Positions 41,956 through 50,966 of a stretch of DNA of 54,842 nt are shown here, one piece after another. The position numbers and the translations under genes were made by a program. The notes beneath the pieces were generated by a model that did no database searches, was not told where the DNA came from, and saw only the letters and a list, made by a program, of their open reading frames with translations. This DNA comes from Clostridia bacterium (GTDB taxonomy: Bacteria > Bacillota > Clostridia > Oscillospirales > CAG-272), in assembly GCA_017508195.1 (NCBI GenBank), contig JAFVZL010000050.1, positions 1 to 54,842 on the forward strand, read 5' to 3'. The number at the start of each line of letters is the position of its first letter. Position 1 is the stretch's first letter.

Positions 41956-42666
41956 TTAAAGTCTGATCGCTGTGTTAAGAGCAACCTCCATCATCTCAGT
42001 GAAGGAGTTCTGTCTTTCCTCAGCGGTGGTAGCCTCACCCGTAAGAAGGTGATCGGATACCGTGCAGATAGCGAGCGCGCGCTTACCTGCATATGCGGCG
42101 TTCATATAGAGTGCCGCAGCCTCCATCTCAACACCGAGCACACCGAGCTTTATCCACCTCTCGGTAACGGTGGGATCTGCGTTGTAGAACATGTCTGAGG
42201 ATAGTATGTTTCCTACTACGTAGGAAGCACCGAGCTTTTCGCACTCCTCGATAGCGGTTTTCATCATTCCGTAGTCGGCAATGGGAGCATAGGTTCCCTG
42301 CACGTTGTACTGAGTCGCATAATTCGAGTTGGTGCATGCGCCCATACCTATGATGATATCGCGGATCTTCACCCTCTCAGACATACCGCCGATAGAGCCT
42401 ATTCTCATGATGTTCTCAACCTCAAAGAAGTTATAAAGCTCATACGAGTATATACCGATGGAGGGCATGCCCATTCCGCTCGCCATGACCGACACAGGCT
42501 CGCCCTTCCAGCTTCCTGTATATCCCTGTATACCTCTTACGTTATTTACAAGCTTCGCGCCCTCGAGAAAGTTCTCTGCAATAAACTTTGCGCGAAGGGG
42601 GTCGCCGGGCATGAGCACGGTCTTTGCGAAATCGCCTACTTTAGCGTTAATATGAGGTGTTGCCAT
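41956..42666 (-). CDS. deoD: Purine-nucleoside phosphorylase, DeoD type
   Basis: The 236-aa enzyme phosphorolyses purine nucleosides. It shows the NP-I family hallmarks: MPGDPLRAKFIAENFLE, VSVMASGMGMPSIGIYSYEL, RIGSIGGM, VLGVEMEAAALYMNAAYAGKRALAICTVSDHL. ATG 42666 (MATPHINAKVGDFAKTVLM) is the family N-terminus, with GAAAGGA upstream; a further 18 codons upstream are open but unlikely. It lies between deoC and deoB. Confidence 0.96.
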   Translation of the reverse strand: MATPHINAKVGDFAKTVLMPGDPLRAKFIAENFLEGAKLVNNVRGIQGYTGSWKGEPVSVMASGMGMPSIGIYSYELYNFFEVENIMRIGSIGGMSERVKIRDIIIGMGACTNSNYATQYNVQGTYAPIADYGMMKTAIEECEKLGASYVVGNILSSDMFYNADPTVTERWIKLGVLGVEMEAAALYMNAAYAGKRALAICTVSDHLLTGEATTAEERQNSFTEMMEVALNTAIRL

Positions 42667-42719
42667 TTTTATTATTCCTTTCTTTACGGTAGTCAGACGA
42701 GCCTTTGCCCGCCTTATCA

Positions 42720-42762
42720 TATCGGCTTATGTGCCGATTAATTACCCTTTCGGCATTTGTGC
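42720..42762 (-). other. Two intergenic hairpins between deoC and deoD
   Basis: ATCGGC-ttatgt-GCCGAT (42721-42738) and CGGC-attt-gtGCCG (about 42752-42765) are adjacent, near-identical stem-loops. Neither has a T-run on the minus strand, so they are more likely mRNA-stabilising or processing sites than terminators. They separate deoC from deoD within the operon. Confidence 0.5.
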
Positions 42763-42772
42763 CGTTTTGTGA

Positions 42773-43438
42773 TCAGTATCCCGAGCCCTGCTCATTCTTT
42801 GCGAGCTTTACGATTCTGCTCGTTCCGAGTCTTGTTGCACCGAGTGCCAAGAACTCCTCCGCATCGGCAAGAGAGGATATGCCTCCCGCAGCCTTTATCT
42901 CGACGCCCTTACCTACGTTCTCGGCAAAGAGCTTGATATCGTGGGGAGTAGCACCCGCGGTCGAGAAGCCCGTCGAGGTCTTGATGAAATCGGCACCCGC
43001 CTCGGTGACTATCTTACACATTCTGATCTTTTCTTCGTCGGTAAGAAGGCAGGTCTCAATAATGACCTTTAGGATCTTGGGTCCGACCACCGACTTGATA
43101 GCACGCACCTCGTTCAGTATCTCCTCCCATCTGCCGTCCTTAACGTCGTTGGTGTTGATGACCATATCTATCTCATCGGCACCGTCAACGATGGCTAAAT
43201 CAGCCTCATAGACCTTGACCTGCGAGGTGGAGTATCCGTTCGGGAATCCGATAACGGTACAAATAGGGAGCTTGCCTTTCACGTACTCACTCGCGCGTCT
43301 TACGAACGCAGGAGGAATACACGCCGATGCACATCCGAAGCGCATAGCATCGTCAAGGACGGTTTTTATATCCTCCCAGGTAGCGCACCTGTCAAGCAGA
43401 GTATGATCGCATTTTGATAAAATTACGTTGATATCCAT
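42773..43438 (-). CDS. deoC: Deoxyribose-phosphate aldolase
   Basis: It cleaves deoxyribose-5-phosphate to acetaldehyde and glyceraldehyde-3-phosphate. TIM-barrel class I aldolase with Schiff-base Lys in [11 protein letters not shown] and the second active-site Lys in [12 protein letters not shown]; the motif VVGFPNG-type [11 protein letters not shown] is near residue 60. 221 aa. It overlaps tdk by one base. Confidence 0.96.
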   Translation of the reverse strand: MDINVILSKCDHTLLDRCATWEDIKTVLDDAMRFGCASACIPPAFVRRASEYVKGKLPICTVIGFPNGYSTSQVKVYEADLAIVDGADEIDMVINTNDVKDGRWEEILNEVRAIKSVVGPKILKVIIETCLLTDEEKIRMCKIVTEAGADFIKTSTGFSTAGATPHDIKLFAENVGKGVEIKAAGGISSLADAEEFLALGATRLGTSRIVKLAKNEQGSGY

Positions 43439-44019
43439 CAGTTATTTCCTTTCTTTATCTCTTCAATATAGCATCTGTGACACATTGCAATATAGGCATC
43501 GTTACCGCCCAGCATGACCTGCGAGCCCTTCGTGACGACCTTACCGTCCTCGGAGATCCTGGCGTTCACGGTAGCCTTTGAGCCACACTTACATATCGTC
43601 TTTATCTCGGCTATCGAGTCTGCAACCTCAAATAAGCGCATACTTCCCGGGAAGAGCTTGGTCAGGAAATCCGTACGCAGACCGAAGCAGAGCACGGGGA
43701 TGTTGTATTCGTCGACTATCGCGCGCATTTCATTAACCTGCTCGGGCGTGAAGAACTGACACTCATCGGAGATAATGACGTCACACTCCGAATGCTCGTC
43801 CTTGAATAGCCTCAGTATCGACTGATCGGCGGATATGGGTGTGCAGTCCTGTGCAAGACCGATCCTCGAGCGAAGTATCATCTCTCCGTCACGGTTATCG
43901 GTAGCAGGCTTGATAAGCCAGACACGCATACCACGTTCCTCGTAGTTAAACTTGGTTATAAGTGCCTGAGCCGTTTTAGAAGAGCCCATAGCACCGTACT
44001 TAAAATAAAGCTTAGCCAT
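43438..44019 (-). CDS. tdk: Thymidine kinase
   Basis: Type II TK: P-loop GAMGSSKTA near residue 9, Walker B-like IISDECQFF, lasso region, and a four-Cys zinc site (CKCG .. CHRC). 193 aa. It is the first gene of the salvage operon; a -10-like TATAAT lies about 40-50 nt upstream (plus-strand complement near 44057) without a good -35. It gives thymidine an anabolic route beside the catabolic enzymes downstream. Confidence 0.95.
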   Translation of the reverse strand: MAKLYFKYGAMGSSKTAQALITKFNYEERGMRVWLIKPATDNRDGEMILRSRIGLAQDCTPISADQSILRLFKDEHSECDVIISDECQFFTPEQVNEMRAIVDEYNIPVLCFGLRTDFLTKLFPGSMRLFEVADSIAEIKTICKCGSKATVNARISEDGKVVTKGSQVMLGGNDAYIAMCHRCYIEEIKKGNN

Positions 44020-44253
44020 TTTGTTACCGTCCTTGTTTTTTTGCCTAGCCTTATAATTATATCACACACTCGCACAAAAATAAAGGGGGATTTAATTTTT
44101 CGGCATAGTGACAAATAATAACAGCGTTTTTTTGTAGTTTTGCATATTTTGTCGCACCCGATGAATTAGACGGGCAAGATGTCGTAGGCGTGAGAAAGGA
44201 AGGATGTAACCAAGTCAAAGGCGCTCTTTTGTACGGTGTTTACAGAAAAGCAA

Positions 44254-44283
44254 AAGCGGCAGAGCAATAACGCTCCGCCGCCA
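44254..44283 (-). terminator. Terminator of the SGNH-like gene
   Basis: GCGGC-ag-AGC..GCT-cc-GCCGC (44256-44281) folds into a hairpin with a small internal loop, followed on the minus strand by TTTTGCTTTT. The rest of 44060-44253 shows no gene. Confidence 0.75.
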
Positions 44284-44319
44284 TGTTTTATCACTGGCTA
44301 TCAATGATAAAGTAAACTA

Positions 44320-45750
44320 TCATTTACCAAAAAGCGATGCAAACAGGTCTCTAAACCATTTTGCGATCCCCGCGAAAAAGTTGAGAATTATACCGAAGAA
44401 GCTTAATTGTTCGGGTTCACCGGAGTCCCCGGGAATCTCGGGGGCATCAGGTGTATCGGGCGCGTCGGGTGCATCGGACGTGTCCGGATCTCCAACGGGT
44501 ACTGCGGTATATACGGCAATGTAGGAAACCGTACCGCGGCACTCCGTGACCTCCTTATCCCATCCCGCGAAAACGTACTCGTAGCGATCATCGGCGGGCC
44601 TTGTGGGTGCGGCGGGGATCGCCACCGTCTCACCCCACTTGTAGATATCGCTCGAGATGACCTCGTCCCCGTTCTTGAACTCAACCGTGTACTCTGCGAC
44701 GTCGAGCCATTTTTTCTTGGCGAGGTACTCCTCGGCAAGCATCTGAAGACCAAGCATCTCGCTCTCGGAATAGAAGACGTCCTTCATGTTGGTGGTTGCT
44801 TCATTAAAAGCGGTCAGAGGATCGTCATATTTGTAATAAGCTGATATGAACTTATCGATATTCAGATATTTACTGCTTAAAGGATATATCCACTCGTACG
44901 GCTGTCCGACAGTCGTCTCTCCCGTCAGAGCAGCGTAGATCATAATGCTGCCAAGATATCCCGCAAGAAGATTGGGGTGGTAACCGTCAGCGGCACTGTT
45001 GGATACGATAAACGAGTTCTTGTTGTACTCCATCGTACCTCCGGGAACGCTGACGTTACCTTTTATGAGATCGTAGACCAAGGAGCCCCAGTCGATAACG
45101 TCGAGGCCAAGCTCTTCTACCGCAAGCTGGATCGACTCACGAATCGGCTTGTACGTTCCCTGAAGATATACCTGGTTGTGATTCATCAGATAGAACTTGG
45201 TGTCGGGATTGACCTCGCAGAACACGTTGACCACCATCTCGAGGCTATCCACGTACTGTTCGGGATCGGTAAAGCCGGGGGTTAGTATATCGTGAAGTAC
45301 TACTATGTCGTAATTTCTGTCAACAAGGTCCGCAAGATGATCGTGTCCGTCGTGATCGCCCGCATTACAGGATCCGTCGAAAATATCGGTAAGATCGTGA
45401 CCGCCATAGACCCAGTCGGTTATGTAGAGATTCTCTACACCGTTCTTTTTACACAGTCTCGAGAAGAATCCCGTCTCATTACTGCCGCTTCGGGATTCCT
45501 GAGTAAAATTACCCGATCCCGTGCGCTCTACTATTCCACCGTAATAGGTGTACGAGCAGCCTATAAATATAATCTTCTTTCCGCTAAGCGCATCCGCACC
45601 CTCGCCTACTCCGAGACGTTCTTCATCGGGTGTATCGGGTGTATCCGGCACGTCGGTCGCGTCGGCATACGCATAGATGCCGAGAGGTACAATAATAGCC
45701 ACCGATAAGATCAGGCAAATGATCGGTAGTATCAATTTTCTTAGTTTCAT
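44320..45750 (-). CDS. Secreted SGNH/GDSL-like protein with C-terminal InlB-B-like repeat
   Basis: The 476-aa protein has an N-terminal signal/membrane segment (LILPIICLILSVAIIVPLGIYAYA). It contains an SGNH hydrolase pattern, with KIIFIGCSYTYYGG (candidate nucleophile Ser66) and the distant DGYHPN (Asp/His, about 256-260). A bacterial-repeat (InlB B/Flg_new-like) module follows (VEFKNGDEVISSDIYKWGETVAIPAAP..YVFAGWDKE), then a spacer of Asp-Ala-Pro-Asp-Thr repeats and a hydrophobic/aromatic C-terminus (FFGIILNFFAGIAKWFRDLFASLFGK). A carbohydrate esterase role is plausible but not shown. ATG 45750 follows AGGAGG; the promoter overlaps upstream in-frame codons. Confidence 0.78.
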   Translation of the reverse strand: MKLRKLILPIICLILSVAIIVPLGIYAYADATDVPDTPDTPDEERLGVGEGADALSGKKIIFIGCSYTYYGGIVERTGSGNFTQESRSGSNETGFFSRLCKKNGVENLYITDWVYGGHDLTDIFDGSCNAGDHDGHDHLADLVDRNYDIVVLHDILTPGFTDPEQYVDSLEMVVNVFCEVNPDTKFYLMNHNQVYLQGTYKPIRESIQLAVEELGLDVIDWGSLVYDLIKGNVSVPGGTMEYNKNSFIVSNSAADGYHPNLLAGYLGSIMIYAALTGETTVGQPYEWIYPLSSKYLNIDKFISAYYKYDDPLTAFNEATTNMKDVFYSESEMLGLQMLAEEYLAKKKWLDVAEYTVEFKNGDEVISSDIYKWGETVAIPAAPTRPADDRYEYVFAGWDKEVTECRGTVSYIAVYTAVPVGDPDTSDAPDAPDTPDAPEIPGDSGEPEQLSFFGIILNFFAGIAKWFRDLFASLFGK

Positions 45751-45802
45751 ATAACCTCCTATACGCCTGCTAAGATAAAAACGCGGGCGTTCTGACAACT
45801 TT

Positions 45803-45832
45803 ATTATACGCACATATCCCCCGTGCTGTAAA
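45803..45832 (-). promoter_or_regulatory. Promoter of the SGNH-like gene
   Basis: On the minus strand TTTACA (45827-45832), an 18-nt spacer and TATAAT (45803-45808). It excludes the in-frame start at 45813. Confidence 0.68.
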
Positions 45833-45870
45833 TGGATAAAAGCAAAAATATAGATTTTTAGTAACAGATA

Positions 45871-45899
45871 TTGACTTAAACAGCCTTTAATTATATAAT
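45871..45899 (+). promoter_or_regulatory. Promoter of the AraC-family regulator gene
   Basis: TTGACT (45871-45876), a 17-nt spacer and TATAAT (45894-45899), about 25 nt before the start codon. It lies 39 bp from the divergent SGNH promoter. Confidence 0.8.
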
Positions 45900-45923
45900 A
45901 TTTGAAGAAAGGATGTGAAACGC

Positions 45924-46718
45924 ATGAACAACACCTTTAACGATGTCACCCTCCTTCACGCATACGCGCTCTCTACCCCGAAGACCTTCAGCATCACCGA
46001 CTACAAGCACAGATCTATGGTGATCAGATTGAATTCGAAGCTGCGCTACTCGTATGGAAGCGAGACTGTAATGACAGGGAGAGGCGACGTGGTATTCATA
46101 CCGCGCGGTGCTACGTACACGGCGAAGCCAATTTCCGGAAACAACGAATTTATGATAGTGCGCTTTCAGACCGAGGACGCGGGCGAGTGGGAGATAATGC
46201 ACGTCGATGATCTGGCGGAGGCGACGGCTCTTCACACCGAGCTGTGCCGCGCAATGGTCTTTAACGACAGAAAAAGCAGAATGCGTGCGCTCTCTTGCTT
46301 TTACAGGATACTATCGATGATATCGGAGGGATCGAGCGAGGAAAGATATCTGCCCTCTCGCAAGCTCGAATTAATACAGCCTGCGCTCGACTATATTGAA
46401 ACGAATATTTTTTCGCCCTCACTTAAGATCGGGGATCTTCATACGCTTTCGGGTATGTCGGGCGTATATTTCAGAGAGCTCTTCCGCGCCCATACGGGAT
46501 TGACTCCGCAGGAGTACGTCACGGAAAAGCGCCTCTCGAGAGCAAACGAGCTCATCGCATCCGGAGCATCCTCCAAGATCAAGGACGTTGCCGCTATGGT
46601 AGGTTACACCGATGCTCTGTATTTCAGCCGTGTTTATAAAATGCGATATGGCCACTCACCGAGCCGCGCGAAAAGAGATAGCGAAAAAGTGACACGAGAA
46701 AAACAGACGAAGGGGTAG
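45924..46718 (+). CDS. AraC-family transcriptional regulator
   Basis: The 264-aa regulator has an N-terminal cupin-type ligand domain (GRGDVVFIPRGATYTAKPISGNNEFMIVRFQ) and a C-terminal double helix-turn-helix (LHTLSGMSGVYFRELFRAHTGLTPQEYVTEKRLSRANELIASG..KDVAAMVGYTDALYFSRVYKMRYGHSPS). It is divergent from the SGNH-like gene, which it may control together with itself (inference from position). The ATG at 45924 has AAGGAT upstream; the GTG at 45915 is too close to it. Confidence 0.88.
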   Translation: MNNTFNDVTLLHAYALSTPKTFSITDYKHRSMVIRLNSKLRYSYGSETVMTGRGDVVFIPRGATYTAKPISGNNEFMIVRFQTEDAGEWEIMHVDDLAEATALHTELCRAMVFNDRKSRMRALSCFYRILSMISEGSSEERYLPSRKLELIQPALDYIETNIFSPSLKIGDLHTLSGMSGVYFRELFRAHTGLTPQEYVTEKRLSRANELIASGASSKIKDVAAMVGYTDALYFSRVYKMRYGHSPSRAKRDSEKVTREKQTKG

Positions 46719-46776
46719 AATTTTTCAAAGAGATATGATAGAATAGAATCTGACCGATGAAGAAAGGAGAGAAAAT

Positions 46777-48909
46777 ATGATACTTATCATTGCCGAGAAG
46801 CCAAGCCTTGCGCGCAATATTGTCGCCGGAATAGGCAAAATGGATAAAAAAGACGGATACTTTGAAAACTCCGAATATATCGTTACCTGGGCGTTCGGAC
46901 ATCTTTTCTCTCTCGTAGACATCGAAAGCTACACCGGCAGCGAGAGCACCAGATGGACTCTCACCAATCTCCCCTGCTTCCCCGAAAAGTTCAGATTCGA
47001 GCTGCGTGCCGAGGAAAAGCGCACCAAGGACGGTAAAAAGGTAAAAGCCACAGATCCGGGTGTAAAAAAGCAGTTTGCGATAATCGAGAAGCTCTGCAAT
47101 CGCACTGACGTCACCACGATAGTAAACGCAGGAGACGCAGACCGCGAGGGAGAGATAATCGTAAGGCTCTGCGTTGATAATGCTCTGAGAACGAATAAAG
47201 AGAAAAAAAGGCTCTGGCTACCCGATCAGACACCCGAGACGGTAAGGGCAGCTCTCGCTGACATGAAGGACGAGAGCGAATACGAGCGGCTTGCCGACGA
47301 GGGCTTTGCCCGCACCTATATTGACTGGCTGTACGGTGTAAATTTAACACGCTATGCCACTATCATGACGGGAAAGCTCCTACGGGTAGGCAGAGTTATA
47401 GTACCGATAGTGCGCGCTATCTATGAGCGCGATATGGAGATACTGAACTTCAAGCCCGAGAAATACTACGTTATTTCTTCGAGCGCTAAGACGCACGGTG
47501 AGCTTGTCGAGCTTACGGGTAAGGAGAAGTTTTCAGCAACGGAACTCGAGCGTGCAGAGGCTGTGGCAAAGCTCTACAACGAAACGGGTGCGGTAGTTGT
47601 ATCCTCAAAAAGCAAGGAGGATAAAATACACCCGGGTAAGCTTTATTCGCTCTCCACACTCCAGAACGTTCTCGGAAAAAGATATAAAATGTCGATGTCC
47701 GACAGCCTTGCTATAATACAAAAGCTCTACGAGGAAGGCTATCTCACCTACCCCCGTACCAACTCCGAGTATCTTGCCACCGCAGAAAAGGACAAGATGA
47801 AGACCATCATAGCGAATATCGCGAAGCTTGGTTATGCCGTGAAGTTCAAGGACAGTAAGAGCATCTTTGATGACTCGAAGATAGAATCACACTCGGCACT
47901 CACTCCGACATATAAGATCCCCGATAAATCAAAGCTCTCGGAAAAGGAGAACCAGGTCTACTCGACGGTTCTGCGCCGCTTCGTAGCTGTATTCTGTGCC
48001 GAGGACTGTATTGCCGAAAAGAGCGAGATAACCATCAGAGTCGGTGAATACGAGGACTTCGTTCTTAAAGGCACCGTTATAAGAGAGCCCGGTTGGACAA
48101 AATACGACGAGTATACCGCAAAGGATAAGATCCTGCCGAAGCTTGAGGTCGGGGAGTCGGTAAATATCGACTTTTCTCCCGAGGAAAAACAGACTACACC
48201 GCCAAAGCATTATACGATAGAAACTCTCAACAACTATTTAAAGAATCCATTCAAGTCGGATAAAGCGAAGGCTAAGGAGCTCGAGGAGTCGGGAGAGATC
48301 GACGACGCTGAGGATTATAAGGCGATCTTCGAGGGTCTTGAGCTCGGTACAGAGGCAACGAGAACGGGAATCATTGATAACGCCAAGAAAAGCGGATACA
48401 TAGACCTTAAGAAGGACGTATATACCATTCTTGACGGCGGCATACATCTCATAACCTCTATTGAGAAGCTCGGTATAAGCATGGATAAATATAAGACGAG
48501 CGAGCTCGGTAAGTCTCTGAAGAAGGTCTATCACGGTGAGATTACCGTCGACGACAGCGTGAAGCTTGCCGAAAGCGAGATAGCAAAAATATTCAGTGCG
48601 GTAAGGTCGCGCGACAACACGCCCGTTGATACGGGAAAGTACGGTGAGATCGTCGGTGTCTGTCCGTTATGCTCACGCCACGTCGTACGCGGCACACGCG
48701 GATACGGCTGCATGGGGTACGCTGACGGATGTAAATTCAGAATGGGGCTCAGTTTATGTAACCGGGAGATACCCATCTCCGAGGTCAAAAGGCTCTTTGC
48801 CGAGGGCAGGACCGCAAGGCTCGACGGTTTTATCTCGAAGTCGGGAAAGCTCTTCTCTGCAAGGCTTAAGATAGATGGAGATAAGGTGAGCTTTGATTTT
48901 GACAGATAA
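46777..48909 (+). CDS. topB: DNA topoisomerase III
   Basis: Type IA topoisomerase relaxing and decatenating DNA. TOPRIM domain at the N-terminus (MILIIAEKPSLARNI and NAGDADREGEIIV), the gate domains, and the catalytic Tyr at about 325 in GYLTYPRTNSEYL. The C-terminus has a Cys-rich patch (CPLCSRHVVRGTRGYGCMGYADGCKF) and a short repeat domain. 710 aa is typical. AAGGAGAG ribosome site; no clear promoter, so it may be read from the araC-type gene 58 nt upstream. Confidence 0.95.
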   Translation: MILIIAEKPSLARNIVAGIGKMDKKDGYFENSEYIVTWAFGHLFSLVDIESYTGSESTRWTLTNLPCFPEKFRFELRAEEKRTKDGKKVKATDPGVKKQFAIIEKLCNRTDVTTIVNAGDADREGEIIVRLCVDNALRTNKEKKRLWLPDQTPETVRAALADMKDESEYERLADEGFARTYIDWLYGVNLTRYATIMTGKLLRVGRVIVPIVRAIYERDMEILNFKPEKYYVISSSAKTHGELVELTGKEKFSATELERAEAVAKLYNETGAVVVSSKSKEDKIHPGKLYSLSTLQNVLGKRYKMSMSDSLAIIQKLYEEGYLTYPRTNSEYLATAEKDKMKTIIANIAKLGYAVKFKDSKSIFDDSKIESHSALTPTYKIPDKSKLSEKENQVYSTVLRRFVAVFCAEDCIAEKSEITIRVGEYEDFVLKGTVIREPGWTKYDEYTAKDKILPKLEVGESVNIDFSPEEKQTTPPKHYTIETLNNYLKNPFKSDKAKAKELEESGEIDDAEDYKAIFEGLELGTEATRTGIIDNAKKSGYIDLKKDVYTILDGGIHLITSIEKLGISMDKYKTSELGKSLKKVYHGEITVDDSVKLAESEIAKIFSAVRSRDNTPVDTGKYGEIVGVCPLCSRHVVRGTRGYGCMGYADGCKFRMGLSLCNREIPISEVKRLFAEGRTARLDGFISKSGKLFSARLKIDGDKVSFDFDR

Positions 48910-48989
48910 TCACAAAAGTATCCCCCCTTGCATACTATGTAGATGAGCGGCCAGGGTCGCCATAGTAAACATTCGGAGGAACATACTTT

Positions 48990-49085
48990 ATGAATAACTG
49001 TCTTTGCCACATCTTCGATGACAACTGCACTTGGGCTATAATTCTCGCGATCATCGTAGTTTTCTGTTGCTGCTGCAACAATTAA
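48990..49085 (+). CDS. Tiny Cys-rich membrane peptide (31 aa)
   Basis: A complete small gene with a strong CGGAGG ribosome site. The peptide begins MNNCLCHIFDDNCTWAIILA, continues as a short hydrophobic helix (IIVV) and ends FCCCCNN, giving seven Cys in 31 residues including four in a row. I know similar short anonymous peptides in Firmicutes (Cys-x-Cys start, one membrane helix, Cys cluster at the end), with no known function. CATACTA at about 48929-48935 resembles a sporulation sigma -10 box, but no matching -35 was found. A strong terminator follows at 49210. Confidence 0.7.
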   Translation: MNNCLCHIFDDNCTWAIILAIIVVFCCCCNN

Positions 49086-49209
49086 GCTAAGAATTGTTTG
49101 CAAATATGGGCTTTCAGGTGCTTTTCACGCATAACGAGAACATAGATAGCCCGATTGCAAAACAAGCGATCGCATCCCCGGTGGGAGGCACTATCCTCTC
49201 TTCATAAAG

Positions 49210-49246
49210 CGAGCGGCACCCAACTTGGGTGCCGCTCGTATTTTTC
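49210..49246 (+). terminator. Strong terminator downstream of the Cys-rich peptide gene
   Basis: CGAGCGGCACCC (49210-49221) pairs perfectly with GGGTGCCGCTCG (49227-49238), followed by TATTTTT. The 49086-49209 stretch between has no gene I can support. Confidence 0.9.
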
Positions 49247-49309
49247 CGATTCATTTTATGTAGGATGAGCCGAAGCCGCTAAAATATTCTTAGAGATATA
49301 CTTAAACGT

Positions 49310-49798
49310 TTATTTCAGCTTTGCCTTATCCACACCCACGAGGGCGGTGACAAAGCCCGTGCCGTCAGCACTCGAGATATCGCAACCGATGATGCGGTTT
49401 TTGTATACGAGAAGGTTCACATAGACCTTTCCTTCATAGTCGTAGTTTTCAACCTCATAGGTATAATGCGTGATGCGCTTTCCTACGTACTTTGTCAGGT
49501 CAAGCCCCTGTGACTTCTGTATCTCGTTATACCCCGCGAGAACGCGGTCAAAGCTTTCGGGCGCGCTGAAGCTTTCCTCCCCCGTAGGAGTATCCTTTAC
49601 CATAACGCCGAGCCCCTCTATAAAAGCAACTCTGTCCTCGTTGGTCTTCATGCCGCCGTAATTGACCTCAATATCCCCGACAGAAGCATATACCGCATCC
49701 GCACCGCTGATGTTGATGAGTGCCACGAGCAAAACGAGAGTCACTCCTATAAGAAGGAAAAATTTTATTGTGGAAGCTCTTACCGAATATATAAACAT
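49310..49798 (-). CDS. DUF4830 domain-containing membrane-anchored protein
   Basis: The 162-aa protein has an N-terminal membrane anchor (FFLLIGVTLVLLVALINI) and an extracellular DUF4830-like domain with RVAFIEGLGVMVKDTP, FDRVLAGYNEIQKSQGLDLTKYVGKRITHYTYEVENYD and VNLLVYKNRIIGCDISS. The function is unknown. GGAGGG precedes the ATG at 49798; an in-frame TTG at 49810 overlaps that ribosome site. Confidence 0.83.
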   Translation of the reverse strand: MFIYSVRASTIKFFLLIGVTLVLLVALINISGADAVYASVGDIEVNYGGMKTNEDRVAFIEGLGVMVKDTPTGEESFSAPESFDRVLAGYNEIQKSQGLDLTKYVGKRITHYTYEVENYDYEGKVYVNLLVYKNRIIGCDISSADGTGFVTALVGVDKAKLK

Positions 49799-49958
49799 AA
49801 TGCCCTCCAAAAATAGTTCTGTTATAGACTATTCTATGAAGGGCAATTATATTCCTTTTTACATCTATTGGGAAAAGATCGGATAGCTCCCTTGGTTTAA
49901 CCGTCCGGGGCGGCTGTCGCGCTTAACATAAAGAAACGGAAAAGCGAGCAGCTCACAT

Positions 49959-50918
49959 TTAGGATTCATCGGCCTCACAATCGCTTTTTCTTGTCGCGAG
50001 CTTCCCGGCTTTCTTAACGAACATAAAGGCAAGTACAAAGCCGACGATAAGAAGAAGCACCGAAACGGTATATAACCACGGGTCCCGAGGAAGCGTCGAG
50101 AGGGTGTAACCTGCATCCTTTGCGGTCGATACATAGACCGTAGGTACAGAGCCGACGATAAACCCGATTATCGCGAGGTGAGTCAGTCGGGAATACTTTT
50201 TAAGAAGAATTTTCATGACCATGGATATGCCGATAAAGCCGACGACTATACCAAGACCCGTTGCCATAAGCACAAGGAAGCATTCAAGGAATCTGTCACC
50301 CCTGAAAAAGTGCTGAGTAACAAGCGTGATAAGAGGGTTATAGTACCCAAGAATAAGCAATATCATACTTCCCGAGATGCCGGGGATGACGAGAGCACAG
50401 GATCCAAGGATACCTGCCGCAAACAAGAGTAAGTATCCGCCAAAATCGAGGCTGAAGAGATCAACGTCAGCGCCCGTAGGTGCAAAGCAAAGAAGCACGG
50501 TCAGAAGAATGGGTATTATCAACGCAAAATATGCCGCAATATTCATTTTTCCCTTTGCCTTTTCGGTTATAGAGAACATTCCGCCGAGTGCCAGACCAAC
50601 AAAAAGGGATACCGTGGGCAAGGGAAAGGCGGAGAGCGCCCATCCGAGCGGATATAAAAGCGATACCGCACCAAGACAAAGCCCGATAAAAATCGGTATC
50701 AGGGTTACAACACTTTTCTTGAAATCGCGGAAGATATCGGCAATAGCACCGATCAGCCTCTCATATATACCGAGTATCGCGGCAACAGATCCGCCCGAAA
50801 AACCGGGGATAATAAAGGCAACTCCGATACCGAATCCGGCAGCCATATCGGTAAAAAAGCGTGTGAGCGCATTGTTTTTTGCCGCATTTTCTCGACACGG
50901 GGTAGTGTTTTCAGACAT
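49959..50918 (-). CDS. DUF368 membrane protein (undecaprenyl phosphate translocase family)
   Basis: DUF368 proteins (PopT type) are reported to flip undecaprenyl phosphate back across the membrane for envelope synthesis. The 319-aa product has about eight to nine helices, with the family repeats AFIIPGFSGGSVAAILGIYERLI and CALVIPGISGSMILLILGYYNPLI, the inverted halves of the fold. It follows glycerate kinase by 48 nt and may be the last gene of that transcript. Confidence 0.88.
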   Translation of the reverse strand: MSENTTPCRENAAKNNALTRFFTDMAAGFGIGVAFIIPGFSGGSVAAILGIYERLIGAIADIFRDFKKSVVTLIPIFIGLCLGAVSLLYPLGWALSAFPLPTVSLFVGLALGGMFSITEKAKGKMNIAAYFALIIPILLTVLLCFAPTGADVDLFSLDFGGYLLLFAAGILGSCALVIPGISGSMILLILGYYNPLITLVTQHFFRGDRFLECFLVLMATGLGIVVGFIGISMVMKILLKKYSRLTHLAIIGFIVGSVPTVYVSTAKDAGYTLSTLPRDPWLYTVSVLLLIVGFVLAFMFVKKAGKLATRKSDCEADES

Positions 50919-50966
50919 TTTACTCCATTCCGACGGTAAGACGCACCGTCATTTACAGATGGTATT

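Noticed and set aside
49801-49845. Hairpin hiding the ribosome site of the DUF4830 gene
   Set aside because: TGCCCT can pair with AGGGCA over the ribosome site, but the only -10-like box (49846-49851) would start the RNA inside the 5' arm, so the stem would be incomplete.
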